Below are positions 16,392 to 27,375 of a DNA stretch of 64,000 bases, in pieces. Position 1 is the stretch's first letter; each line of letters begins with the position of its first letter. A program made the position numbers and the translations under genes. The notes beneath the pieces are model-generated. The model was not told where the DNA came from. It saw only the letters and a program-made list of their open reading frames with translations, and made no database searches. The stretch is from Nonomuraea angiospora (GTDB taxonomy: Bacteria > Actinomycetota > Actinomycetes > Streptosporangiales > Streptosporangiaceae), in assembly GCF_014873145.1 (NCBI RefSeq), contig NZ_JADBEK010000001.1, forward strand, positions 12,028,001 to 12,092,000, written 5' to 3'.

Positions 16392-18536
16392 GTGTTGTCC
16401 GGTGAGGGCCCGCCCTGGGCGGAGACCGTCCGCGGCCTGGCCCGCCGCGTGCTGGGGCCCGTGGCCGAGTCGGTACGGTTCGCCGCGCGCGACGGCGACG
16501 GGCGCGAGTACGCCTACGAGGCGGCGGGCGGCGTGCTCGCCATCGCCGCGACGGACGGGGTGAGCGCCTCGGTCGCGCTCCACCACTACCTCCGGGAACG
16601 CTGCGGCACGTCCGTGGGCTGGGACACGGTGCTCCCGCTGGGGCTGACGTCCCTGCCCGACGCCCCGCCGCGACAGGGCGCGGCGCGGGTGCGGGAGGGC
16701 TACTACTTCAACTTCTGCACCTTCAGCTACACGACGCCCTACTGGGACTGGGCCGACTGGGAGCGTGAGATCGACTGGATGGCCCTGCACGGCATCACCA
16801 TGCCGCTGGCCGTCACCGGTCACGAGGCCGTCCTGCACGCCGCCTACTCCGCGCTCGGTCTCGACGACCGGCGGATCCGGAGCTTCCTGGGCGGGCCGGG
16901 CTATCTGCCGTTCCAGTTCATGGGCTGCCTGGACACCTTCGCCGGCCCGCTCTCCCCGTCCTGGATCGAGAGCCACCGCGAGCTCGGCGCGCGCATCCTC
17001 GACCGCGAGCGCGCCTTCGGCATGACCCCCGTGCTCCCGGCCTTCACGGGACACGTCCCGTCCGAGCTCGCCTCGACGGCGCGGGCCGGGCGCCGCCTCT
17101 GGCAGGGGTTCGAGACCTGGGTCCTCGACCCGGCCGACCCGCTGTACGAGCGGCTCGGCGCCGAGATCGCCCGCGCGCAGATCGAGCTCTTCGGCACCGA
17201 TCACCTGTACGCGGCCGACCCGTTCATCGAGATGATCCCCATCGACGCCGACCCGGCCTTCCCCGGGGCCGTGGCGGCGGCGACGCTGGCCGGGCTCCAG
17301 GCCGCCGACCCGGACGCGGTCTGGCTCATGCAGGCCTGGCCGTTCTCCTACCAGCGGGAGTTCTGGACCGAGGAACGCGTCAACGCCTTCCTCGACGCGA
17401 TCCCGGACGGCCGGATGCTCGTCGCGGACCTGTGGGCCGAGCACGACCCGCTGTGGAGCCGCTTCCGGGAGTTCTCCGGGAAGCCGTGGCTCTGGTGCGC
17501 GCTGCTGAACTTCGGCGGCCGCACCGATCCGGGCGCCGACCTGCGCGGAGTGCCCGCCGGGATCGACGCGGCCCTGGCGGCGCCGAGCCCGCCCGCCGGC
17601 CTCGGCCTGTCCATGGAGGCCACCCGCAACAACCCGGTCTTCTTCGAGCTCGTCGCCGACCAGATCTGGAACCAGGTCCCCGACCTCGACGCCTGGCTCG
17701 ACGCCTTCGTGACCCAGCGCTACGGCGCCCGGTGGACGGCCGAGCTGCGGGCGGCCTGGCAGGGGCTCCTGGAGACCGTCTACGACCCCCGGGGCCTGCC
17801 GATCCTCCCCCAGGCGTTCGAGGGCGTCATCACCGCGGCTCCCTCGTACGAGCGCGGCCCGGCCGAGCTGCGCGCCGACGTCGCCGCTCTCCTGTGGTAC
17901 CGGCCGGAGGCCCTCGCCACGGCCTGGGAACGGCTGATCGAGGTGGCCGAGCGCGACCCCGGCCTGGCCGCGGGACCGCTCGGGCACGACCTCGTGGAGA
18001 CCGGCATCGCGTACATGGCCAGGGTCGCCGACCGCCTCTGCCTCGACGTCCTGGACTCGGCGGGCGACCCGGCGCGGGTCGACCGGTTCCTGCGGGTCTT
18101 CGAGGACCTCGACCGGATGCTGGCCTGCCGCCCCGAGTACACCTTCCAGCGCTGGGAGGCCAAGGCGCGGTCGTGGGCCGCCGACGCCGCGGACCGTGAC
18201 GTCCTGGCCGACAACGCCCGCCGCATCATCACGGTGTGGGGCACCCCGGACAGCCCGCTGCTGGACGACTACGCGGGCCGGCACTGGGCGGGACTGGTCG
18301 GCGGTTACTACCGCGACCGCTGGGAGCTGTGGGCGCGGGGCCTCGGACGCGCGCTCGCCGGCGACCCCGGCGCGGAGGCGGAGCTGCGGGAACGGCTCCG
18401 CGAGCGCGCCGAGCTCTTCCTGCGGGAAGGCGCGGGGTCCGCGGCGCCGGATCCCGGCGATCTGGCCACGGAGTCACGCCGACTGCTCACCGCCTACGCG
18501 GGCTCGCTCGCCCAGCCGTACGAACACGATCGATGA
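16392..18536 (+). CDS. Alpha-N-acetylglucosaminidase (GH89, NAGLU-like)
   Basis: A 714-residue glycosidase that should remove non-reducing terminal alpha-GlcNAc. The GH89 signature is clear: YYFNFCTFSYTTPYWDW at 104-120, then DWMALHGITMPLAVTGHE. By analogy with human NAGLU (E316, E446), the catalytic pair is probably E280 (ADPFIEM) and E409 (SMEATRNNP); their spacing matches within one residue. There is no signal peptide, so it acts on imported substrate, unlike many bacterial GH89 enzymes. The GTG start at 16392 lies shortly after GAGGGGTG. It overlaps the MurQ leader, forming the first gene of a GH89-murQ-kinase operon. Confidence 0.93.
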   Translation: MLSGEGPPWAETVRGLARRVLGPVAESVRFAARDGDGREYAYEAAGGVLAIAATDGVSASVALHHYLRERCGTSVGWDTVLPLGLTSLPDAPPRQGAARVREGYYFNFCTFSYTTPYWDWADWEREIDWMALHGITMPLAVTGHEAVLHAAYSALGLDDRRIRSFLGGPGYLPFQFMGCLDTFAGPLSPSWIESHRELGARILDRERAFGMTPVLPAFTGHVPSELASTARAGRRLWQGFETWVLDPADPLYERLGAEIARAQIELFGTDHLYAADPFIEMIPIDADPAFPGAVAAATLAGLQAADPDAVWLMQAWPFSYQREFWTEERVNAFLDAIPDGRMLVADLWAEHDPLWSRFREFSGKPWLWCALLNFGGRTDPGADLRGVPAGIDAALAAPSPPAGLGLSMEATRNNPVFFELVADQIWNQVPDLDAWLDAFVTQRYGARWTAELRAAWQGLLETVYDPRGLPILPQAFEGVITAAPSYERGPAELRADVAALLWYRPEALATAWERLIEVAERDPGLAAGPLGHDLVETGIAYMARVADRLCLDVLDSAGDPARVDRFLRVFEDLDRMLACRPEYTFQRWEAKARSWAADAADRDVLADNARRIITVWGTPDSPLLDDYAGRHWAGLVGGYYRDRWELWARGLGRALAGDPGAEAELRERLRERAELFLREGAGSAAPDPGDLATESRRLLTAYAGSLAQPYEHDR

Positions 18537-18544
18537 GGAGCACG

Positions 18545-19447
18545 ATGCCCCAGGTGGCACCACCGACCGAAAGCCGCAACCCGCGCACCGCCGACATCGA
18601 CACGCTGGAGTCAGCGGACGTCCTGCGGCTGCTGCTGGACGAGGACGCCACGGCGGTCGCGGCCGCCCGCGCCGCGACCGGGGAGTTGTCCCGGGTGGTG
18701 GACGAGGCGCGTCTCCGGCTGGGCCGGGGCGGAGGCGTGCACTACTTCGGCGCCGGCGCGTCGGGCCGGCTGGCGGTGCTGGACGCCACCGAGATCACGC
18801 CGACGTTCGGGGTGGCGCGCGGCCTGTTCACGGCGCACTTCGCCGGCGGGCCGGGCGCGCTCACCGACTCGTCCGTGGACCGGGAGGACGCCGAGGAGCT
18901 CGGAGCCGCCGACGCCGGGGCGCTCGGCGAGAACGACGTGGCGATCGGGATCACGGCATCCGGGGCCACCCCGTACGTGGCCGGGGCGCTGCGCGCGGCC
19001 CGGGCGGCCGGCGCGCTCACCGTGCTGATCACCTGCAACCCGGCCGCGCCGCTGCGCGACCTGGCCGAGATCCTCGTCGTCGCGGACACCGGGCCCGAGG
19101 CGCTCACCGGCTCCACCCGGCTCAAGGCGGGCACGGCGACCAAGGTGCTGCTCAACGCGTTCTCGACGGCGCTGATGATCAAGTCGGGGCGTACGTACTC
19201 GAACCTCATGGTCGGGCTGGTCGCCACCAACGCCAAGCTGGAGCAGCGGGCGGTGAACCTGCTCGTGGAGGCGACCGGGGAGGACGCCGCGGCCTGCGGT
19301 GCCGCGCTGGCGGAGGCGGACGGGCGGATCCCGGAGGCGCTCGTCCGGCTGCTCACGGGCTGCGCGCCCGGCCAGGCGCGGGCCGCGCTCGCCGCCCATC
19401 CGGGCGTGCGCGCGGCCGTGGCCGCGCTGGGCGGGCACGCCGGATGA
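18545..19447 (+). CDS. murQ: N-acetylmuramic acid 6-phosphate etherase
   Basis: A 300-residue SIS-domain lyase that splits the D-lactyl ether of MurNAc-6-phosphate to give GlcNAc-6-phosphate. Family blocks are intact: YFGAGASGRLAVLDATEI with TPTFG, GITASGATPYVAGAL, GSTRLKAGTATKVLLNAFST, and NLMVGLVATNAKL. The ATG at 18545 has GAGGAG five bases upstream; an ATG at 18533 overlaps the GH89 stop but lacks a better ribosome site. The end overlaps the kinase start by ATGA. The kinase presumably supplies the 6-phosphate substrate, so the pair would form a PTS-independent MurNAc route. Confidence 0.95.
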   Translation: MPQVAPPTESRNPRTADIDTLESADVLRLLLDEDATAVAAARAATGELSRVVDEARLRLGRGGGVHYFGAGASGRLAVLDATEITPTFGVARGLFTAHFAGGPGALTDSSVDREDAEELGAADAGALGENDVAIGITASGATPYVAGALRAARAAGALTVLITCNPAAPLRDLAEILVVADTGPEALTGSTRLKAGTATKVLLNAFSTALMIKSGRTYSNLMVGLVATNAKLEQRAVNLLVEATGEDAAACGAALAEADGRIPEALVRLLTGCAPGQARAALAAHPGVRAAVAALGGHAG

Positions 19448-20436
19448 GCGGCTTCGCGGGCGTGGACGTCGGCGGCGGAGGCATCAGGGCACGGATCGAG
19501 AGCGGCGGGGAGATCGCGTACGGCGAGGACTCGGCGCCCCTGCCCCGCACCGAGGGCCGGGTGGACCTCGACCGGCTCGCCGCCCGGATCGCGTCGGTCG
19601 TCGGGGACGCGGCGCGCGTCCCCGGGCGGCTGGACGGGATGGCCGTCGGCGTGACCGGGCTGCCGGGGCTGGTCAGGGAGCCGGAGGCGTTGTGGCGGCC
19701 GCTGGGGGAGCGGTTCGGGCTCGGCACGCTCGTGGTCGCGGGCGACATGGTGACCACGCACGTCGGCGCGCTCGGGTTCCGGCCCGGGGTCGTGGTCGCC
19801 GCCGGGACCGGCGTCATCACGCTCGGCACCGACCTCGACCGCGTCTGGAACCAGTCCGACGGATGGGGCCACCTGCTCGGCGACCACGGCGGGGGCGCCT
19901 GGATCGGCGCCCAGGGCCTCCAGGCCGCCCTGCGCGCCCACGACGGCCGGGCCGGCGGCTCGCCCGCCCTGCTCGAACACCTGACGGCCCGCTTCGGCCA
20001 CCCCCTGGACCTGGTGGCGCTCGTCTACGAGTCGGGGTCGCCGGCGCACCACCTGGCGTCGTTCGCGCCGTCCGTGGCCGACGCGGCCCGCGCGGGGGAC
20101 CCGGTGGCGCGCGGGATCTGGACCGAGGCGGGGCGGCAGCTCGGCCAGACCGCCGTCGCCGCCGCGTCGGGGCTCGACCCGGTCTTCTCCTGGGGCGGCC
20201 GCGTCTTCGAGGCCGCGGACCTGCTGATGGAGCCGTTCCAGGGCACCGTGCGCGACCTGCTGCCGCAGGCCCGGTTCACGCCGCCCGGCGGCACCTCGGC
20301 CGACGGCGCCCTCGCGCTGGCCAGAGCCGCGGCGGACGGCGGGGTCCGGCCGCGGCACCCGTACCTGTACGTCTACGCCGCTAGTCGGAGCCGGTCAGCA
20401 GCCGCAGCCGCTCCACCGCCTCCCCGAACTCGCTGA
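19444..20436 (+). CDS. BadF/BadG-type ATPase, probable N-acetylglucosamine/MurNAc kinase
   Basis: A 330-residue ASKHA kinase resembling eukaryotic NAGK and bacterial MurK. PHOSPHATE-1 is GVDVGGGGIRARIE, PHOSPHATE-2 VVAAGTGVITLGTD, and the sugar-binding block DGWGHLLGDHGGGAWIGAQG. It probably phosphorylates GlcNAc and/or MurNAc in the cytosol, feeding MurQ, whose stop it overlaps by 4 bp. The C terminus (SRSRSAAAAAPPPPRTR) is low complexity and runs 56 bp into the convergent nitronate monooxygenase gene. Specificity (GlcNAc versus MurNAc) cannot be read from sequence. Confidence 0.85.
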   Translation: MSGFAGVDVGGGGIRARIESGGEIAYGEDSAPLPRTEGRVDLDRLAARIASVVGDAARVPGRLDGMAVGVTGLPGLVREPEALWRPLGERFGLGTLVVAGDMVTTHVGALGFRPGVVVAAGTGVITLGTDLDRVWNQSDGWGHLLGDHGGGAWIGAQGLQAALRAHDGRAGGSPALLEHLTARFGHPLDLVALVYESGSPAHHLASFAPSVADAARAGDPVARGIWTEAGRQLGQTAVAAASGLDPVFSWGGRVFEAADLLMEPFQGTVRDLLPQARFTPPGGTSADGALALARAAADGGVRPRHPYLYVYAASRSRSAAAAAPPPPRTR

Positions 20437-21511
20437 TCATGTCGTAGACCACCTCGCGGGCCGGTCTCACCTGGTCGAGCTGGCCCACGACCTGCCCGAC
20501 GAAGTAGTTGACCAGCTCCACGGCCCCAGGCTCGCCCTTCTCCGCCGCCGCCCCGATGCGGGCCATCGCGCCCTCGGCCACCAGCAGCTGCAGCGGCATC
20601 CCGAGCGGCCCGGGGCTCTCCTGGCCGGAGTCCCACTCCTCCGTCCAGGCCGACTTGAGCTGGCGGGCCGGCTTGCCCGTACGGGACCTGGACCTGACCG
20701 TGTCCAGCGACGAGGCGGCCAGGAACTTGCGCTTGACCGCGGGCGACGTCTCCGCCTCCTCCGTGGTCAGCCAGACCGAGCCGCACCACACGCCCTCGGC
20801 CCCGAGCGCCATGGCCGCCGCCATCTGCCGCCCCGACGCGATCCCGCCCGCCGCCAGCACGGGGACCGGGGCGACCGCGTCCACGACCTGCGGGACCAGC
20901 ACCATCGTGGAGATGTCGCCGGTGTGCCCGCCGGCCTCGGTGCCCTGCGCCACGATGAGGTCCGCGCCCGCCGCCACCTGCCTGCGGGCGTGCTCGACCG
21001 TGCCGACCAGCGCGGCCACCGGCACGCCCGCCTCCCTCGCCCTGGCGACCATCTCGGGCGGAGGCGGCCCCAACGCGCTGGCGATGAGCCCGATCGGGTG
21101 CTTGAGCGCCACGTCGATCAATCCCGTCGCCCCGGCCGCCGTCACCCGCCTGCCGAACTCGTCCGCCGCCGCCGTCAGCGGCTGGATGGGGGCGCTCACG
21201 CCGTACTTGGACAGCAGGTGGGTGACGAAGTCGCGGTGCCGTTCGGGGACGAAGTCCATGAGGTGCGCCTGCCGGTCGAGCGCGGAGGCGTCGACCTTGC
21301 CGGGCACGAGCACGTCCACGCCGTACGGCCGGCCGCCCACCTGCCCGTCGATCCAGGTCAGCTCGGTGTCGAGCTGCTCCGGCGAGTACGCGATCGCACC
21401 CAGGACCCCGAAACCGCCCGCGTTCGTGACGGCGGCCACGACGTCGCGGCAGTGGCTGAAGGCGAACAACGGGAACTCGATGCCCAGGCGCTCACAGATG
21501 GAGGTCCGCAT
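20381..21511 (-). CDS. Nitronate monooxygenase family FMN protein
   Basis: A 376-residue TIM-barrel flavoprotein of the NMO/2-nitropropane dioxygenase family. The N terminus has CERLGIEFPLFAFSHCRDVV and GGFGVLGAIAYSPEQL; the FMN-phosphate region reads ADLIVAQGTEAGGHTGD, then VPVLAAGGIASGRQMAAAMALGAEG. Members oxidise alkyl nitronates or simply act as FMN oxidoreductases; the function of this subgroup is uncertain. The ATG at 21511 starts right at the family motif. The 3' end overlaps the kinase gene tail by 56 bp on the other strand. Confidence 0.88.
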   Translation of the reverse strand: MRTSICERLGIEFPLFAFSHCRDVVAAVTNAGGFGVLGAIAYSPEQLDTELTWIDGQVGGRPYGVDVLVPGKVDASALDRQAHLMDFVPERHRDFVTHLLSKYGVSAPIQPLTAAADEFGRRVTAAGATGLIDVALKHPIGLIASALGPPPPEMVARAREAGVPVAALVGTVEHARRQVAAGADLIVAQGTEAGGHTGDISTMVLVPQVVDAVAPVPVLAAGGIASGRQMAAAMALGAEGVWCGSVWLTTEEAETSPAVKRKFLAASSLDTVRSRSRTGKPARQLKSAWTEEWDSGQESPGPLGMPLQLLVAEGAMARIGAAAEKGEPGAVELVNYFVGQVVGQLDQVRPAREVVYDMISEFGEAVERLRLLTGSD

Positions 21512-21520
21512 GATCCGACG

Positions 21521-22204
21521 CTAACCGGCAGAAGCTTGTTCGGTCCATCCCCCGGGGCGGGCCGGGTGCTTCAGCAGGCCGCCGGGGGCGTGCCAGCCGA
21601 GCTCCGAGGTGTAGCCGCGGACCAGCTTGGCCGGTACGCCGGCGACCACGCTGTGGTCGGGGAACTCGCCGCGGACCACCGCCCCGCCCGCCACCACGCA
21701 CTGGCGGCCCAGCCTCGTGCCCGGCAGGATGATCGCGCCCGCCCCGATCCACGAGCCGGAGCCGATCGATACCGGGCTGTTACGCGGCCACTGCCGGCCG
21801 ATCGGCACGTCGGGGTCGTCGTAGACGTGGTTCTGGTCGGTGATGTAGACGTACGGGCCGGTGAAGACGTCGTCGCCGATGTCGATCGACTGGTGGGCCA
21901 CGACGTGCGAGCCGCGGCCGATAGAGCAGCCGCCGCCGATGCGCAGGATGGACTCCGGCCCCAGGTCAACGCCGGGGCCCATGCCGCAGGACAGGGACAC
22001 GCGCTCGCCGACCAGCGTGTGGTCGCCGATCTCGATCCACCGCTCGCCGAAGATCGCGCCCGGGGGGAAGGCGATGCTGACGCCGTCGCCGATCCGGCCG
22101 AAGCGGTAGCCGGCCGGAGCGGTGGCGTTGATCGCGCCCGCGCGCCGGATCGCCCCGTAGGCTCGGTGAATCAGCGCGCCGACTGCCCGCCGTACCAATG
22201 ACAT
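21521..22204 (-). CDS. Left-handed beta-helix acyltransferase (hexapeptide repeat)
   Basis: A 227-residue acyltransferase of the maltose/galactoside O-acetyltransferase-like group. Hexapeptide repeats run from about 55 to 190 (IEIGDHTLVGERVSLSCG, SIGRGSHVVAHQSIDIG, SIGSGSWIGAGAIILPGT, VVAGGAVVRGEFPDHSVVAG). The loop YITDQNHVYDDP carries the presumed catalytic His. It transfers acetyl or another acyl group from a CoA donor to an unknown sugar or glycolipid. The ATG at 22204 lies 71 bp from the divergent pyrG start; the nitronate-monooxygenase gene follows on the same strand, 9 bp beyond. Confidence 0.85.
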   Translation of the reverse strand: MSLVRRAVGALIHRAYGAIRRAGAINATAPAGYRFGRIGDGVSIAFPPGAIFGERWIEIGDHTLVGERVSLSCGMGPGVDLGPESILRIGGGCSIGRGSHVVAHQSIDIGDDVFTGPYVYITDQNHVYDDPDVPIGRQWPRNSPVSIGSGSWIGAGAIILPGTRLGRQCVVAGGAVVRGEFPDHSVVAGVPAKLVRGYTSELGWHAPGGLLKHPARPGGWTEQASAG

Positions 22205-22275
22205 AGCGACCAAAGTTACCGCTAGGTCACACCGTTCGGGCATGTCGGGGGCGTTGTTTGATATCCTGAGAGCCC

Positions 22276-23978
<1,703 letters not shown>

Positions 23979-23979
<1 letters not shown>

Positions 23980-24581
23980 TGAAGGTCGAAGACACGCCCG
24001 AGGCGTGGGACGTCGTCGATTCCAAGGAACGCTTCCGCGGCCACGTCATCACGGTGGTCACGGACTCGGTGAAGATGCCCCGCGACGAGGTCGCCGACCG
24101 CGACGTCGTGGTGCATCCAGGCTCGGTCGCCGTGCTCGCGCTCGACGATCGGGAGCGGGTCCTGATGATCAGGCAGTACCGCCACCCCACGCGCATGCTC
24201 ATGTGGGAGCTGCCCGCCGGGATCCGCGACGTCGAAGGCGAATCGCTCGTCGAGGGGGCGGCCCGCGAGCTCGCCGAGGAGGCCGGCTACCGGGCCGGCA
24301 CCTGGCACACCCTCGTCGACCTGCGCTCCTCCCCGGGCATGACCGACGAGCGGATCCGGGTCTTCCTCGCCCGCGACCTGACCAAGATCGAGACCGACTT
24401 CGTCCACCGGCACGAGGAGATCGACATGCCGGTCGAGTGGGTGCCGCTGCCCGACGCGGTCGAGAAGGCGCTCATGGGAATGATCCACAATTCCCCGGCC
24501 GTGGCCGGTATCCTCGCCGCGTACGCGGCTTCGGTCGAGGGGTTCGCCCTGTTGCGCCCCGCCGACGCCCCTGAGGTGTGA
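23979..24581 (+). CDS. NUDIX hydrolase, ADP-ribose pyrophosphatase type
   Basis: A 200-residue enzyme that probably splits ADP-ribose to AMP and ribose-5-phosphate. The Nudix box starts at Gly81 ([19 protein letters not shown], then AEEAGY to 104). It has one extra residue between Gly and Glu compared with the canonical GX5E, as also seen in the mycobacterial enzyme Rv1700. The N-terminal beta segment is typical of the dimeric ADPRase subgroup. It sits between pyrG and xerD with a one-base overlap to pyrG, an arrangement conserved in actinobacteria. Confidence 0.93.
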
Positions 24582-24597
24582 CCGGAAGGACCTTTTC

Positions 24598-25503
24598 GTG
24601 GAGGCGGTGCTCTCCAGCTACCTCGCCCATCTGGCGGTGGAGCGGAGCCTGGCTGCCAACACGCTCGCGTCCTACCGCCGTGACCTGCGCCGATATGTCG
24701 ACCACCTGCGCGCGCGGGGCCGGGCGGAGCTCGACGAGGTGGGGGAGGCCGACGTGCTGGCCTTCCTCGCCGCGTTGCGCGAGGGCGACGGCGAGCACCC
24801 CGCGCTCGTCGCCAGCTCGGCCGCCCGCGCCGTCTCCGCCGTGCGCGGGCTGCACCGTTTCGCTCTGCGCGAAGGCGTCACGGCCCACGACCCCGCCCAC
24901 GAGGTACGCCCGCCGCGCCAGCCGCGCCGGCTCCCCAAGGCCATCAGCGTGGACGAGGTCGAGCGGCTCATCGCCGCCTCCGGCCCCGACGGCGCGCCCC
25001 TGACCTTGCGCAACAGGGCCCTGCTCGAGGTCCTGTACGGCACCGGCGCCCGCATCTCCGAGGCCGTCGGGCTGGCCGTGGACGACCTGGAGGACGACCA
25101 GGTGCGCCTGCGCGGCAAGGGCGAACGCATGCGCGTCGTGCCCCTGGGCCGCTACGCCCGCTCCGCGCTCGACGCCTACCTCGTACGGGCCCGCCCCGGC
25201 CTGCTCGCCCACGGGCGCGGCACCCCGGCCGTCTTCCTCAATGCCAGGGGAGGCCGGCTGACCAGGCAGGGAGCCTGGGAAGTGCTCCAGGCCGCCGCCG
25301 AACGCGCCGAGCTCGACGGGATAAGTCCCCACGTTCTTCGCCATTCCTTCGCAACCCATCTGATAGACGGCGGCGCTGACGTTAGGGTGGTCCAGGAGTT
25401 GCTCGGCCACGCCTCCGTGACGACCACGCAGGTCTACACCTTGGTGACGGTCGACAAACTTCGCGAGGTCTACGCCGCCGCGCATCCACGTGCCCGGCAG
25501 TGA
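24598..25503 (+). CDS. xerD: Site-specific tyrosine recombinase XerD
   Basis: A 301-residue recombinase that resolves chromosome dimers at dif with XerC and FtsK. The SAM-like core-binding domain (1-105) precedes the catalytic domain. All active residues are present: R152 (GTGARISE), K174 (RGKGE), H245 and R248 ([11 protein letters not shown]), H271 (LLGHASV) and the nucleophile Y280. The GTG at 24598 has GGAAGGA 7 bases upstream. Position between the ADPRase and parA/scpAB is the usual actinobacterial one, supporting xerD rather than an integrase. Confidence 0.96.
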   Translation: MEAVLSSYLAHLAVERSLAANTLASYRRDLRRYVDHLRARGRAELDEVGEADVLAFLAALREGDGEHPALVASSAARAVSAVRGLHRFALREGVTAHDPAHEVRPPRQPRRLPKAISVDEVERLIAASGPDGAPLTLRNRALLEVLYGTGARISEAVGLAVDDLEDDQVRLRGKGERMRVVPLGRYARSALDAYLVRARPGLLAHGRGTPAVFLNARGGRLTRQGAWEVLQAAAERAELDGISPHVLRHSFATHLIDGGADVRVVQELLGHASVTTTQVYTLVTVDKLREVYAAAHPRARQ

Positions 25504-25621
25504 TCTATAGTCTTTTGCGACGTGCGGCAACCCTCGGCGTGCCGCCTTGCTGCCTAAAGTGGCGAGCCCATAGTGTCCGTCCGGACGGTCCGGTTCGGGA
25601 TCGTCAGGGAGGTTCGAGCTG
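25504..25621 (+). promoter_or_regulatory. Leader/promoter region of the parA-scpAB genes
   Basis: Between xerD and parA lie a possible -10 box TATAGT (25506-25511), a short hairpin GCGGCA/TGCCGC (25524-25529, 25540-25545) that could end the xerD transcript, and a perfect 12-bp palindrome CCGTCCGGACGG at 25577-25588. The roles of these elements are not established; none shows a clear -35 partner. Confidence 0.35.
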
Positions 25622-26563
25622 GTGACTGTGACGACCAAGGGTTCGACCCCGGGGACCCCCGACAACCCCTGGGGCGACACGAAGACCAACGCGCCTTCCA
25701 ACGGCGTCAACCTCGGGCCCACGCAGCGGCCCAGACCCGTGTTCCCCGAGCCGGTGCCCCCCGCGGTGCACGGCCCGGCGCGCGTGGTCGCGATGGTCAA
25801 CCAGAAGGGCGGCGTCGGCAAGACGACGACCACCATCAACCTGGGGGCCGCGCTCGTCGAATGCGGGCTCAAGGTGCTGCTGGTCGACTTCGACCCGCAG
25901 GGCGCGCTCTCCGTCGGCCTGGGCATCAACCCGCTCCAGCTCGACCTGACGGTCTACAACCTGCTCATGGAGCGGGGCGTCACCGCCGAGGACGTGCTCC
26001 TGGAGACCGGCGTCGAGGGCCTCGACCTGCTGCCCAGCAACATCGACCTGTCGGCCGCCGAAGTGCAGCTCGTCACCGAGGTCGCCCGCGAGCAGGTGCT
26101 CGGCCGGGTGATCAAGCCGCTGCTGCCGCACTACGACGTGTGCCTCATCGACTGCCAGCCGTCGCTGGGCCTGCTCACGATCAACGCCCTCACCTGCGCC
26201 CACGGCGTCATGGTGCCGCTGGAGTGCGAGTTCTTCGCGCTGCGCGGCGTGGCGCTGCTCATGGACACGATCTCCAAGGTGCAGGAGCGGCTGAACGAGG
26301 ACCTCGAGATCGAGGGCCTGCTGGCCACCATGTACGACGCCCGTACGCTGCACGGCCGTGAGGTGCTGGCGCGCGTGGTGGAGGCGTTCGGCGACAAGGT
26401 GTTCCACACGGTGATCAACCGTACGGTCCGCTTCCCCGACGCCACGGTCGCCGGCGAGCCCATCACCACCTTCGACCCGTCCTCGCTCGGCGCCAACGCT
26501 TACCGAGAGCTGGCCCGCGAGGTGCTCTCGCGCTGGTCGGCGCCTGCCACAATGGCCAGGTGA
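25622..26563 (+). CDS. ParA family ATPase
   Basis: A 313-residue MinD/ParA-type ATPase of the copy that accompanies scpAB in actinobacteria (distinct from the origin-linked parA). A Pro-rich tail of about 50 residues precedes the deviant Walker A KGGVGKTT (62-69). Walker B is DVCLIDCQPSLG. A variable linker is absent and the C terminus ends in VLSRWSAPATMAR. It overlaps scpA by 4 bp (GTGA). The likely task is chromosome segregation with condensin, although this branch is little studied. The GTG at 25622 has GGGAGGTTCGAG upstream. Confidence 0.92.
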   Translation: MTVTTKGSTPGTPDNPWGDTKTNAPSNGVNLGPTQRPRPVFPEPVPPAVHGPARVVAMVNQKGGVGKTTTTINLGAALVECGLKVLLVDFDPQGALSVGLGINPLQLDLTVYNLLMERGVTAEDVLLETGVEGLDLLPSNIDLSAAEVQLVTEVAREQVLGRVIKPLLPHYDVCLIDCQPSLGLLTINALTCAHGVMVPLECEFFALRGVALLMDTISKVQERLNEDLEIEGLLATMYDARTLHGREVLARVVEAFGDKVFHTVINRTVRFPDATVAGEPITTFDPSSLGANAYRELAREVLSRWSAPATMAR

Positions 26564-27375
26564 CCGACGCCGAGCAGCCTCAGGGGTTCCAGGTCCACCT
26601 GGACGTCTTCGAGGGACCCTTCGACCTGCTCCTCGGCCTCATCGCCAAGCACAAGCTGGACATCACCGAGGTCTCGCTCTCCAAGGTCACCGACGAGTTC
26701 ATCGCCTACATCCGCTCCCGTGGGACCGAGTGGGACCTCGACCAGACCAGCCACTTCCTGCTGGTCGCGGCGACCCTGCTCGACCTGAAGGCGGCCCGAC
26801 TGCTGCCCTCGGGCGAGGTCGAGGACGAGGAGGACCTGGCGCTGCTGGAGGCCAGGGACCTGCTGTTCGCGCGGCTGCTGCAGTACAAGGCGTACAAGGA
26901 GGTGGCGAAGCTCTTCGCGGGGCGGATGGCCGAGGAGGCGCTGCGCTTCCCCCGTACGGTGCCGCTGGAGCCGCAGTTCGCCAACCTCCTGCCCGAGCTC
27001 ATCCTGGGCATCGGGCCCGAGCAACTCGCCAAGATCGCCGCCAAGGCCTTCACCCCCAAGCTGCCCCCCACCGTCAGCGTCGGGCACATCTACCAGCCCC
27101 TGGCGAGCGTCAAGGAGCAGGCGGCCATCCTCGTCATGCACCTGCGCCGCCTCCGGCGCGCCACCTTCCGCACGCTGGTGGCCGACTGCTCGGGCACTTT
27201 CGAGGTCATCGCCCGATTCCTGGCGGTGCTGGAGCTCTTCCGGGAGTCGGCGGTCACCTTCGAACAGGTCGAAGCGCTGGGGGACTTGCACGTAACCTGG
27301 ACGGGCGCTGACGACGGGGACGTCGCGGTGGGGGACGATTACGAGGAATCCGCGGAGAAACCAAGCAATGACTGA
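26560..27375 (+). CDS. scpA: Segregation and condensation protein A
   Basis: A 271-residue kleisin that bridges the SMC heads and binds ScpB. The N-terminal motif QVHLDVFEGPFDLLLGLI and the helix LDITEVSLSKVTDEFIAYI are diagnostic. The winged-helix C terminus contains LELFRESAVTFEQVEAL. It overlaps the ParA-type gene by 4 bp and scpB by 8 bp, so the three proteins are made together. A final acidic tail (DDGDVAVGDDYEESAE) is typical of actinobacterial ScpA. Confidence 0.96.
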   Translation: MTDAEQPQGFQVHLDVFEGPFDLLLGLIAKHKLDITEVSLSKVTDEFIAYIRSRGTEWDLDQTSHFLLVAATLLDLKAARLLPSGEVEDEEDLALLEARDLLFARLLQYKAYKEVAKLFAGRMAEEALRFPRTVPLEPQFANLLPELILGIGPEQLAKIAAKAFTPKLPPTVSVGHIYQPLASVKEQAAILVMHLRRLRRATFRTLVADCSGTFEVIARFLAVLELFRESAVTFEQVEALGDLHVTWTGADDGDVAVGDDYEESAEKPSND

